DNA from: Bacteroidales bacterium
GTDB taxonomy: Bacteria > Bacteroidota > Bacteroidia > Bacteroidales > Muribaculaceae
Direction: 5' to 3'
Assembly (NCBI GenBank): GCA_015061055.1
Contig: SUXH01000013.1
Span: 1-64,000 of the forward strand
DNA length: 64,000 bases
Shown here piece by piece: positions 44,896-51,746 of this stretch. The notes under the pieces are model-generated. The model was not told the DNA's origin, ran no database searches, and saw nothing but the letters and a program-made list of their open reading frames with translations. Within the stretch, counting starts at the first letter, position 1. The number at the start of each line of letters is the position of its first letter. A program made the position numbers and the translations under genes.

Positions 44896-45795
44896 TTAAA
44901 TATTGCAGTGTTTTAGTATTTCTTCTACGGCTGTTGATGGGTGTAGAGTGATTATGTCGGGATCTTTGGCATACCAAGTGAGTTGTTTTTTGGCATAGAC
45001 GCGGGTGTTCTTCTTCAAACGTTCACGAGCAGTGATAAAATCCATCGTTCCGTCGAAGTAGGCAAACATTTCTTTATAGCCGACAGTGTTGAGCGAGTTG
45101 AGGTGTCGAAGATGGAACACATTGCGTGCTTCCTTTTCAAGTCCGAACTCAATCATCTTATCGACACGAGAGTTGATGCGTGCGAAGAGTTCTTCGCGTG
45201 GCATATTAAGTGCAAATTTGAGAATTCGGAACGGGCGTTTTTTCTTCATCCCTGTGCGGAATGTAGAGAATGGTTTGCCTGATTGCATATAGATCTCAAG
45301 TGCGTGGACAAGGCGTTTTGCATTTTGCTTGTCTGCTATTGCATAGTATTCCGGATCGATTTCGGCAACTTTGCGCGCCACCCCTTCTATACCTTCTCTG
45401 TTGAGAATGGCATAGGCTTGTGAACGCACATCGTCGCTCACTGTGGGGATGTCATCAATACCATTGCACACAGCATCGACATACATCATAGAGCCTCCAC
45501 ACATTACCACATAGTTATGTTTCTCGAAAAGTCGAGGCAGTAGTGCCATTACATCATTCTCAAATTGTGCTGCGCTGTAATATTGATCAAGTTGGAGAAT
45601 GTTGATGAAGTGATGTGGCACAGCTGACAGTTCTTCGGCTGTGGGGCATGCGGTACCGATGGGTATGCCACGATATATCTGTCGAGAGTCGGCAGATATA
45701 ATCTCGGTATTGAGTATCTGCGCAACTTTAATGGCGGTATCGGTCTTACCTATGCCTGTAGGACCAGTGATAACGATGAGAGTCTTTTCGTCCAT
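44896..45795 (-). CDS. miaA: tRNA dimethylallyltransferase MiaA
   Basis: 299 aa from ATG 45795. A longer frame would overlap the DUF4250 gene, and MDEKTLIVITGPTGIGKT is the usual start with P-loop at 11-18. Other landmarks are SADSRQIYRGIPIGTACP, GGSMMYVDAVCNGIDDIP and FRTGMKKKRPFRILKF. It transfers a dimethylallyl group to A37 of tRNAs that read UNN codons. It lies 10 nt after the DUF4250 gene, so the two are co-transcribed. Confidence 0.95.
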   Translation of the reverse strand: MDEKTLIVITGPTGIGKTDTAIKVAQILNTEIISADSRQIYRGIPIGTACPTAEELSAVPHHFINILQLDQYYSAAQFENDVMALLPRLFEKHNYVVMCGGSMMYVDAVCNGIDDIPTVSDDVRSQAYAILNREGIEGVARKVAEIDPEYYAIADKQNAKRLVHALEIYMQSGKPFSTFRTGMKKKRPFRILKFALNMPREELFARINSRVDKMIEFGLEKEARNVFHLRHLNSLNTVGYKEMFAYFDGTMDFITARERLKKNTRVYAKKQLTWYAKDPDIITLHPSTAVEEILKHCNI

Positions 45796-45805
45796 AAAAG
45801 GTGTG

Positions 45806-45991
45806 TCACCAGAATTTGTTTTGTTTGATATCGTATTCAAATCCGGCCGATTTGAGTTTCTCCTCGAGTGTATGTCGGTCGATATTCAAGTCCTCGCAGA
45901 GTTGGTCGAGACTGTCATAGCAATCTCGTAGTTTCATATTGATGAAACTAAGTAGCATAAAAGGGTCTTCGGGTAAACAAACATTCTCCAT
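45806..45991 (-). CDS. DUF4250 family small protein
   Basis: 61 aa. DPFMLLSFINMKLRDCYDSLDQLCEDLNIDRHTLEEKLKSAGFEYD is the DUF4250 pattern: a short helical, probably DNA-binding-like, cytoplasmic protein of unknown function. It sits directly upstream of miaA. The minus-strand TAAATTTG at 45999-46006 is a perfect -7 element only 8 nt from the ATG, so the transcript is nearly leaderless. Confidence 0.85.
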   Translation of the reverse strand: MENVCLPEDPFMLLSFINMKLRDCYDSLDQLCEDLNIDRHTLEEKLKSAGFEYDIKQNKFW

Positions 45992-46006
45992 AATAGTGCA
46001 AATTTA

Positions 46007-46331
46007 GCGAAATATTTCTAATATCAATGAGAAAAGGCATCGGAGGGATTACTGTTATTTGGCTATGTTTTTAAACATAGTTGATATAATTATCTGAATA
46101 CTAATTGATTGCACTAAAATGGAAAAAGTGTGCAAAATTTATTTATGAATAAATTTGGAATACTCTTATTAAGACATTAAATTTGAGGAGAAAATAGCTG
46201 AAGGGCGAGTGATTCGTCATAATTTAGAGTAGAAATATATATATGTTTTTATAGATTGTAGATTTAACGGGAAACGCTGTTGAGAAACATCGTTTCTTTT
46301 CGTTATATAATGAAATAGCCCTAAAATGTTG
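46007..46331. other. Intergenic region with three inverted repeats and a possible short transcript
   Basis: There is no ORF. CTATGTTT-TT-AAACATAG lies near 46063-46080 and AAATTTATT-TATG-AATAAATTT near 46136-46157. A terminator-like hairpin at 46271-46300 has GAAACG/CGTTTC with an inner TGTT/AACA and then TTTT. A TAAATTTG at 46150-46157 could drive a transcript of about 135 nt ending at that hairpin, but its -33 region is poor. Confidence 0.35.
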
Positions 46332-46339
46332 TATCTTTG
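46332..46339 (+). promoter_or_regulatory. -7 element of the exported C26 peptidase gene
   Basis: TATCTTTG, a perfect match, 24 nt before the ATG at 46363. Confidence 0.7.
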
Positions 46340-46362
46340 TAGTCGTATTAAAATAAGGTTAT

Positions 46363-47220
46363 ATGAAGAAATTGATATTGATTGCTGTGGCGGTGATGAA
46401 TGCGCTATTGCTTATGGGACAAAATGCTCCTTTGCAGAGTGATGTACGTCCTCTTATAGGTGTGTCGTGTTCTCATCCCGGTAATAATTCATCTACAAGA
46501 ATGACTTACACTAATTCGGTGATAAAGGCTGGGGGTACACCTGTACTTATTCCTGTTACTACCGATAGTGTGGTTCTGAAGGATATTCTTGATCGGGTAG
46601 ATGGATTGTTGCTTATTGGTGGTGGAGATATTCACCCGTCTTATTATGGTGAGGAGGCTGTTCCTGAACTTGGAGAAGTGGACTCACTTCGTGATGTATA
46701 TGACATTGCGCTGATACAAATGGCTCACGATATGAAAATGCCTATGTTTGGTGTGTGTCGAGGCGAACAACTTATAAATGTGGCGTTTGGTGGTACGCTT
46801 TATCAAGACATACCTTCTCAACACCCTGACACCACTATTCGTCATCGGCAGAAGGAACCTGGAATCGAAGCTACGCACTGTGTGGGCTTTGTGGAAGGTT
46901 CTATCTTGGGTGATGTGATAGGGCAGAAAGAATTGATGACCAATTCGTTTCATCATCAGGCTGTGAAGGATATAGCACCGGGATTCCGTATTTCGGCTTG
47001 GAGTTTGGATTCTATACCCGAAGCTATAGAATCTGCTGAGGGTAAACCAATCTGGGGTGTACAGTTCCACCCTGAGTATCAAACTGATAATGGAGATGAG
47101 GTGTCGGCTCGATTCTTCTATTTCTTCTTGGAAGAAGCTAATAAATACAGATTGCAAAAGGTGCGTAAGCAGGTGATTAACAAATTTCAAGGTATAGGTC
47201 GAAAAGTACAATTAAAATAA
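46363..47220 (+). CDS. Exported class I glutamine amidotransferase-like hydrolase (peptidase C26)
   Basis: 285 aa. The C26 triad is complete: C132 in MFGVCRGEQ, H236 and E238 in VQFHPE. LLIGGGDIHPSYYGEE and LYQDIP are typical of the PuuD gamma-glutamyl-GABA hydrolase group. Unlike PuuD, it begins with a signal peptide (MKKLILIAVAVMNALLLMGQ), so it should act in the periplasm. Possible substrates are gamma-glutamyl bonds in peptides or peptidoglycan stems, which is inference. It is monocistronic with its own promoter and terminator. Confidence 0.9.
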   Translation: MKKLILIAVAVMNALLLMGQNAPLQSDVRPLIGVSCSHPGNNSSTRMTYTNSVIKAGGTPVLIPVTTDSVVLKDILDRVDGLLLIGGGDIHPSYYGEEAVPELGEVDSLRDVYDIALIQMAHDMKMPMFGVCRGEQLINVAFGGTLYQDIPSQHPDTTIRHRQKEPGIEATHCVGFVEGSILGDVIGQKELMTNSFHHQAVKDIAPGFRISAWSLDSIPEAIESAEGKPIWGVQFHPEYQTDNGDEVSARFFYFFLEEANKYRLQKVRKQVINKFQGIGRKVQLK

Positions 47221-47233
47221 TATTTTGATGGTG

Positions 47234-47268
47234 AAAATCGGTGACAACTTGGTTGTTGCCGATTTTTT
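47234..47268 (+). terminator. Intrinsic terminator
   Basis: AAATCGGTGACAAC (47235-47248) pairs with GTTGTTGCCGATTT (47252-47265), two G-U pairs, ending in a T-run. Confidence 0.88.
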
Positions 47269-47334
47269 GTGATGTTATGCAACTATTTGTCGGTGTGATG
47301 GTCTAATGATTAGAGAAAATCAAATTTTTACGTG

Positions 47335-47829
47335 ATGAAAAGAACCGATGCCGAATGGCGTACTTGTTTTGAGCAATGCGTGGCTGAATATGGCAAGATG
47401 ATAAATAAAGTGTGCTATATGTATGCCACTGATATGGAGAACTACAATGACTTGCGTCAAGAGGTGCTTCTCAATGTGTGGCAAGGACTCGATGGGTTTG
47501 AAAATAGAGCAAAGATGTCAACTTGGATATATCGTGTGAGCCTTAACACGTGTATCACTTACTCCAATAAGGAACGAAAGCACTCAGCGCACGACAATCT
47601 TGATGACAATCTGTATTTCTGTGATGATTCGCAGGAGCATTTGAATATGTTGCGTGAGATGTATCAACTTATTAATAACCTCAACCGATTGGACAAAGCT
47701 ATTATATTGTTGTGGCTCGATGAAATGCCTTACGATGAGATAGCTGCAATTATGGGGATAAGTCGCAACAATGTGGCATCGCATTTGCGACGAGCAAAAG
47801 AGAAACTTTCTAATATGGCCAATTCATAA
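47335..47829 (+). CDS. ECF-type RNA polymerase sigma factor
   Basis: 164 aa from ATG 47335; a GTG one codon earlier is also in frame. Region 2 is NKVCYMYATDMENYNDLRQEVLLNVWQGLDGFENRAKMSTWIYRVSLNTCITY. Region 4 is NNLNRLDKAIILLWLDEMPYDEIAAIMGISRNNVASHLRRAKEKL. This is a compact sigma-70-like factor. It lies 10 nt before a membrane protein gene that is likely to be its partner. Confidence 0.93.
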   Translation: MKRTDAEWRTCFEQCVAEYGKMINKVCYMYATDMENYNDLRQEVLLNVWQGLDGFENRAKMSTWIYRVSLNTCITYSNKERKHSAHDNLDDNLYFCDDSQEHLNMLREMYQLINNLNRLDKAIILLWLDEMPYDEIAAIMGISRNNVASHLRRAKEKLSNMANS

Positions 47830-47839
47830 AAATATTATT

Positions 47840-48448
47840 ATGGAACTTGAAGAATTGAAAAATAAATGGCGACAACTTGACAAGCACGTCAAGGCTCAAG
47901 ATGAAAAGATTCGCGAACTTACCGACCAGGTGATGTCGGGCAAAGTGCGAACAAAACTCAATACATTGTTGCGTCATTGCAGGATATCGGTCGTAGTGAT
48001 TCCATTCTTGTTGCCGTTATTCGTTATGTGTTATAATTTTGTGGGATTTGATTGTCCCGAATGGCATCGTATATTTCTTTATGTGGTATCGGTGGTGTTT
48101 GTTCTGTTTGTGTTTATAAGAGAGCTGTGGTTCATATACGACCTGAAACAGATTAATGTGAGCCGAGATAGCGCTCTTGTAGCGTTGAACAATACGGTAA
48201 GGTTCCGCAAGCATTATCAATGGGGCGTGCTTGTGGCTATGATATTGGCTGTTGTGCTTTTGGCTTCAATGTTGAGTGCTTTTAATTCTGTTTTTCAAGT
48301 AGGATGCATTGTGGGTATTGTAGTTGGGGGAATAGTGGGTTTTCGTCTATATAGATATTATAAAAAGACCATTGATGAACTCGAAACAGCATTGCGTGAG
48401 TGGAGCGATGTGGCTGCTATTACTTTTGTGGCGTTAATGTTTGTGTAG
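47840..48448 (+). CDS. Membrane protein paired with the ECF sigma factor
   Basis: 202 aa from ATG 47840; a longer frame would overlap the sigma gene by about 60 nt. A soluble, charged N-terminus (MELEELKNKWRQLDKHVKAQDEKIRELTDQVM) looks like a helical sigma-binding or coiled-coil segment. It is followed by four transmembrane helices in two pairs (about 48-70, 73-93, 118-140, 142-162) and a cytoplasmic tail. By position it is a candidate anti-sigma factor, with no named motif. Confidence 0.82.
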   Translation: MELEELKNKWRQLDKHVKAQDEKIRELTDQVMSGKVRTKLNTLLRHCRISVVVIPFLLPLFVMCYNFVGFDCPEWHRIFLYVVSVVFVLFVFIRELWFIYDLKQINVSRDSALVALNNTVRFRKHYQWGVLVAMILAVVLLASMLSAFNSVFQVGCIVGIVVGGIVGFRLYRYYKKTIDELETALREWSDVAAITFVALMFV

Positions 48449-48467
48449 GAGTAAATAATATGATATA

Positions 48468-48507
48468 AAATAGGCTGTAACGATCTCAAAGTCGATACAG
48501 CCTATTT
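48468..48507. terminator. Bidirectional intrinsic terminator
   Basis: AAATAGGCTGTA (48468-48479) is perfectly complementary to TACAGCCTATTT (48496-48507). An inner CGA/TCG extends the stem. It separates convergent genes. Confidence 0.88.
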
Positions 48508-48517
48508 AGTTGATATC

Positions 48518-48958
48518 TTAGGGAGCATACAAAAGTTCAAAAGGAAGCTTTGAGATCATTTCGCCAAATTTGTTTGCTCCGTCTTGTAGAGGTTTCGACA
48601 ACATAGGACGAATGAATGGGTTAAGCTCTACACCAAGTTCTGCGCTTGCGTTTGTTTCGTTGTCGTCGGCTTTCTCAAGGTTGATAACCATTTGCAAGGG
48701 TACCGGAGATTGAGCAGCTGCAAATACCACTCGGTTAGGTGCAATTCGTTCCACGATGTTGAGCTTTATTTCACCCACAGGATCGGCAACAAGAGTGATG
48801 CTATCCTTTTCGAATGTAGCTTTACCTTCAAACTTTGCTTTTACATCGTCGGGAAGTTTGGCTGCAATCTCATTGAACGATTCAGGATTGGAAAGCATCG
48901 CATAAATTTTCTCAATGCCGCAATTAATCTTTGCTACGTCGCTTTTAAAAATATCCAT
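48518..48958 (-). CDS. SRPBCC-family protein
   Basis: 146 aa, cytoplasmic. The START/polyketide-cyclase-like pattern is CGIEKIYAMLSNPESFNEIAAKLPDDVKAKFEGKATFEKDSITLVADPVGEIKLNIVERIAPNRVVFAA, ending in FGEMISKLPFELLYAP. Such proteins bind hydrophobic ligands, but no ligand or reaction is known for this subgroup. It follows pyrE by 14 nt on the same strand, a pairing I recall from other Bacteroidales. Confidence 0.82.
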   Translation of the reverse strand: MDIFKSDVAKINCGIEKIYAMLSNPESFNEIAAKLPDDVKAKFEGKATFEKDSITLVADPVGEIKLNIVERIAPNRVVFAAAQSPVPLQMVINLEKADDNETNASAELGVELNPFIRPMLSKPLQDGANKFGEMISKLPFELLYAP

Positions 48959-48972
48959 AATTCTATGTGGTC

Positions 48973-49626
48973 TTAATCGGCGTTACGGTCGTTGTTTGGT
49001 ACCCAATTAGCAGGGTCTTTGCGCCATTGTTCAAGAGCTGCGATGTCAGATTCCTTGATGTAGTTAGTCTTTACTGCAGCTTCAAGCATAGAAGAATAGT
49101 TACCGATAGTAACAAGTTTTACGTTAGCTTCTTCAAACTTTTCAGTTGCAAGAGGGAATTGGTAAGTGAAAATAGCAGCCATACCCACAACTTCACAACC
49201 GGCATTGCGAATAGCTTGAACAGCTTTCAAACTGCTTCCACCTGTAGAGACAAGGTCTTCGATAACCACGACTTTTTGTCCGGGTTTTAAGTTACCTTCG
49301 ATAAGGTTTTCAAGACCATGATCCTTTGGGCTTGAACGTACATAAGCATAAGGCAGACCTAAGTTGTCGGCTACGAGTGCACCTTGAGCGATAGCACCGG
49401 TGGCAACACCTGCGATAGCTTCAGCTTCAGGAAATTGTTCAGCCACTATACGACAAAGTTCTATTTTGATGAAATTGCGTACATCAGGATAAGAAAGAGT
49501 TACGCGATTGTCGCAATAGATAGGAGAATTCCAACCCGACGACCATACGAAAGGACTCTCAGGTTGAAGCTTGATTGCGTTGATACGCAACAGCTTTTCA
49601 GCTAAAAGATGTTCTTGCTTGTTCAT
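48973..49626 (-). CDS. pyrE: Orotate phosphoribosyltransferase
   Basis: 217 aa. The PRPP-binding loop is VVVIEDLVSTGGSS. AGVATGAIAQGALVADNLGLPYAYVRSSPKDHGLENLIEG is the flexible hood loop with its K-x-x-x-x-G feature. It converts orotate and PRPP to OMP in de novo pyrimidine synthesis. Two minus-strand -7 matches lie upstream (TATTTTTG, 49650-49657 and TATCTTTG, 49667-49674). It is first in an operon with the SRPBCC gene. Confidence 0.95.
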   Translation of the reverse strand: MNKQEHLLAEKLLRINAIKLQPESPFVWSSGWNSPIYCDNRVTLSYPDVRNFIKIELCRIVAEQFPEAEAIAGVATGAIAQGALVADNLGLPYAYVRSSPKDHGLENLIEGNLKPGQKVVVIEDLVSTGGSSLKAVQAIRNAGCEVVGMAAIFTYQFPLATEKFEEANVKLVTIGNYSSMLEAAVKTNYIKESDIAALEQWRKDPANWVPNNDRNAD

Positions 49627-49701
49627 TATATTTGGATTTTAATGTTTCACAAAAATATATCTTTTACAAAGATACGTAAAATAATTAGGAATTTTGCAAC
49701 G

Positions 49702-50154
49702 TTACTTCTCGATTTTTAATTTTGCAATAGCTTTACGAATCTTACCACATCCTACTATAGGTGCGTGGGCATCTTCGGGAAATGCAATGAGCATCTGTCC
49801 GGGAGTGAGGTCGAACCACGTTGCAGGTGCATCGGAGTAGAACATATAATCGCCTTCAGTGTCGTAATCGACAGCTATTGAATTGATGTCGGATAGGGGA
49901 CTCCACCCTATTCGTTCGTGTCCTTCGAGAAGAATATGTACGTCGGTGTAAATGCGGTGTACTTCGAGGCGTTGTTCTTCCTGTGGCACACATTCCGGGT
50001 CGGAATTGTTGATAAATAGTCGGTCGCCATCGATTTCGATACGTCCTATGGGCATATTCAGCAAGTCGTGTGAGCGCACATAGTCAAATAGCTGTTTGAA
50101 AAGAGGGCTTATAGACTCATAACGGTCGCATTCTTCGATATTAGTAAGTATCAT
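49702..50154 (-). CDS. YhcH/YjgK/YiaL family protein
   Basis: 150 aa. The cupin-like DUF386 pattern is clear: PIGRIEIDGDRLFINNSDPEC, then RLEVHRIYTDVHILLEGHERIGW with the metal-binding H-x-x-Y-x-D-x-H, and MLIAFPEDAHAPIVG. Relatives process sialic-acid or other sugar intermediates as epimerase-like or anomerase enzymes. No sugar operon surrounds it. The minus-strand TATTTTTG at 50178-50185 is its likely -7 element. Confidence 0.9.
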   Translation of the reverse strand: MILTNIEECDRYESISPLFKQLFDYVRSHDLLNMPIGRIEIDGDRLFINNSDPECVPQEEQRLEVHRIYTDVHILLEGHERIGWSPLSDINSIAVDYDTEGDYMFYSDAPATWFDLTPGQMLIAFPEDAHAPIVGCGKIRKAIAKLKIEK

Positions 50155-50270
50155 AATTGAATTCTGTATTGTTGTTGCAAAAATACTGCAATTTTGTAGT
50201 AATGTGAATCTTTTTGAAAGCTTTTTTATTATAATCTTGCAATTTTATTGTTGAAAGTGGATTGATATAC

Positions 50271-50278
50271 TATCTTTG
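50271..50278 (+). promoter_or_regulatory. -7 element of the short coiled-coil membrane protein gene
   Basis: TATCTTTG followed by C, a perfect match, with TTG at 50251-50253 about 17 nt upstream. Confidence 0.7.
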
Positions 50279-50319
50279 CGATAAAGAAAAACGAATATTA
50301 ACTTTTAAAATGAATGAAT

Positions 50320-50709
50320 ATGGATAAGAAAAGTTTAGGAATCACTTTAGGTTCGATTGCGATTGTTTTAGTGTGTGTAGTAGGGTTGTTTATTGCTGTT
50401 CCTTACTATAACGTGTGGCAACAGGAAATGAGTGGACGTGCAGAGTTTGCAAAGGCTGAACAGAACCGTAAAATCAAGATTGAAGAGGCTAAGGCTAACT
50501 TGGAAGCTGAAAAACTTAATGCGCAAGCCGAAATCGAACGTGCAAAAGGTGCAGCCGAAGCTATCCGCATCGAGAATGGTAGCTTGACTCCCGCATATAT
50601 CCAATACCTTTGGGTGCGTCAGCAAGCTAATCTTAACGACAAGACTGTGATTTACGTACCTACCGAAACTAACCTCCCAATTCTTGAAGCAAACCGTAAT
50701 AAGGATTAA
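50320..50709 (+). CDS. Short membrane protein resembling the C-terminus of SPFH proteins
   Basis: 129 aa from ATG 50320; an ATG two codons earlier is also in frame. One N-terminal transmembrane helix (about 8-28) is followed by an alanine-rich charged coiled coil (KAEQNRKIKIEEAKANLEAEKLNAQAEIERAKGAAEA). The end, SLTPAYIQYLWVRQQANLNDKTVIYVPTETNLPIL, matches the tail of stomatin/prohibitin-like membrane protease subunits. The SPFH domain itself is missing. It is a common stand-alone form in Bacteroidetes rather than a broken gene, since it has its own promoter and clean start. Confidence 0.8.
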   Translation: MDKKSLGITLGSIAIVLVCVVGLFIAVPYYNVWQQEMSGRAEFAKAEQNRKIKIEEAKANLEAEKLNAQAEIERAKGAAEAIRIENGSLTPAYIQYLWVRQQANLNDKTVIYVPTETNLPILEANRNKD

Positions 50710-50743
50710 TAAAAGATTTGTTATTTAGAAGTGTCTTTCACTC

Positions 50744-50780
50744 AATGTTATCGTAGCGATAAAAATGGCGTAGGCATTAA
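50744..50780. repeat. Two short palindromes, one with a perfect 3-nt spacer
   Basis: TTATCG-TAG-CGATAA and the imperfect AATGGCGTAGGCATT lie side by side in the gap after the coiled-coil gene. They resemble hairpins near 13.4, 43.5 and 62.1 kb. Confidence 0.55.
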
Positions 50781-50831
50781 ATGGTGTATTAACCGCCATT
50801 AAGAAAATTAATAATACATATTTTAAATATC

Positions 50832-50866
50832 GGGCATTTCTCGACTTCGGGAAGTGCCCAATTTTT
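50832..50866 (+). terminator. Intrinsic terminator
   Basis: GGGCATTTC (50832-50840) pairs with GAAGTGCCC (50851-50859), one G-U pair, followed by AATTTTT. It lies about 120 nt after the coiled-coil protein gene. Confidence 0.7.
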
Positions 50867-50947
50867 GGATTATCAACGAAATTTAAGCGGTAAGCGTTTA
50901 TATGTCAAAAAGAATCACTATATTCGCAGTTGAATCAAAACAACAAT

Positions 50948-51247
50948 ATGAAACTGATTGAATTAAACATACAGAAAATCATTGAATTGTGCCGATTACA
51001 CAAAGTCAAATCATTAGCAGTATTTGGATCTATCCTTACCGATAGATTCAATGACAATAGCGATGTGGATTTACTTGTGAATTTCAATAGTAATGATATT
51101 GATGATTACGTCACTAATTATTTCGGGTTAAAAGAAGCTCTTGTAAAATTATTCAATCGGGAAGTAGACTTAATCGAAGAAAAAGGCATCAAGAATAAAT
51201 TTCTTCTTCGCAATCTCAATCGTACTAAACAAATGATTTATGAATGA
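50948..51247 (+). CDS. mntA: MntA-type nucleotidyltransferase antitoxin
   Basis: 99 aa from ATG 50948; a TTG six codons upstream is less likely. The minimal nucleotidyltransferase signature GS-x10-D-x-D is exact (G27, S28, D39, D41), with a third acidic residue in REVDLIEEKG. In the studied HepT-MntA systems this enzyme adds AMP to a tyrosine of the HEPN toxin and so neutralises it. It overlaps the toxin gene by 8 nt, the usual coupling. Confidence 0.92.
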   Translation: MKLIELNIQKIIELCRLHKVKSLAVFGSILTDRFNDNSDVDLLVNFNSNDIDDYVTNYFGLKEALVKLFNREVDLIEEKGIKNKFLLRNLNRTKQMIYE

Positions 51248-51587
51248 ATATATTCTGACATATCTTCAAGATGTGCTTGATTCAATAAATGAAATGGAGG
51301 GATATTTCATTGACTATCCTATGCAATATGAAGTTTTCGAAAAGGACTTTTTAAGAAGAAGTGCTGTTGAACGAAAAGTTGAAATTATGGGAGAAGCAAT
51401 AAATCGAATCTTGAAGATTGATTCAGCATTTTTATTACCCAATGCCAAAGAAATTATAAATACTCGTAATAGAGTTATTCATGGATATGATAGTGTTACA
51501 CCTGAGTTTTTGTGGGGATTGGTAATCAAGCATATTCCTATTCTAAAAAAAGATGTTGAACTGATTTTATCTAAATACGATATTTAA
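51240..51587 (+). CDS. hepT: HepT-like HEPN toxin (DUF86)
   Basis: 115 aa, all helical. The active site R-x4-H-x-Y is intact: R76, H81 and Y83 in INTRNRVIHGY. Members are RNases, and the tyrosine is the residue AMPylated by MntA. The DUF86 features VERKVEIMGEAINRIL and PEFLWGLVIKHIPIL are present. The pair is complete and probably functional. It is flanked by terminators, so it forms a compact module. Confidence 0.92.
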   Translation: MNEYILTYLQDVLDSINEMEGYFIDYPMQYEVFEKDFLRRSAVERKVEIMGEAINRILKIDSAFLLPNAKEIINTRNRVIHGYDSVTPEFLWGLVIKHIPILKKDVELILSKYDI

Positions 51588-51658
51588 TATTTACGACAAA
51601 ATCCAGTCTATCTCCGAGTGTGAAGCAGAGATATAAGACTCTCTCTATAATAGAAAAA

Positions 51659-51687
51659 CAGCCCTGCTTGAATTTTAGGCAGGGCTG
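51659..51687 (-). terminator. Intrinsic terminator of the acyl-CoA ligase gene
   Basis: CAGCCCTGC (51659-51667) and GCAGGGCTG (51679-51687) pair perfectly. On the leftward strand the stem is followed by TTTTTC. Confidence 0.8.
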
Positions 51688-51704
51688 TTCGATTATAAAA
51701 GTGT

Positions 51705-51746
51705 GGACAAATTGGTAACTTGGGTATAGAATTTGTCCGTTTTTTT
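51705..51746 (+). terminator. Rightward terminator overlapping the ligase stop codon
   Basis: GGACAAATT (51705-51713) pairs with AATTTGTCC (51730-51738), a 9-bp stem with a 16-nt loop, then TTTTTTT. It would stop readthrough from the MntA/HepT operon. Confidence 0.7.

Noticed and set aside
50320-50709. Broken SPFH/stomatin pseudogene
   Set aside because: The gene has its own promoter, a clean start and one membrane helix; the short form looks intact, not truncated.
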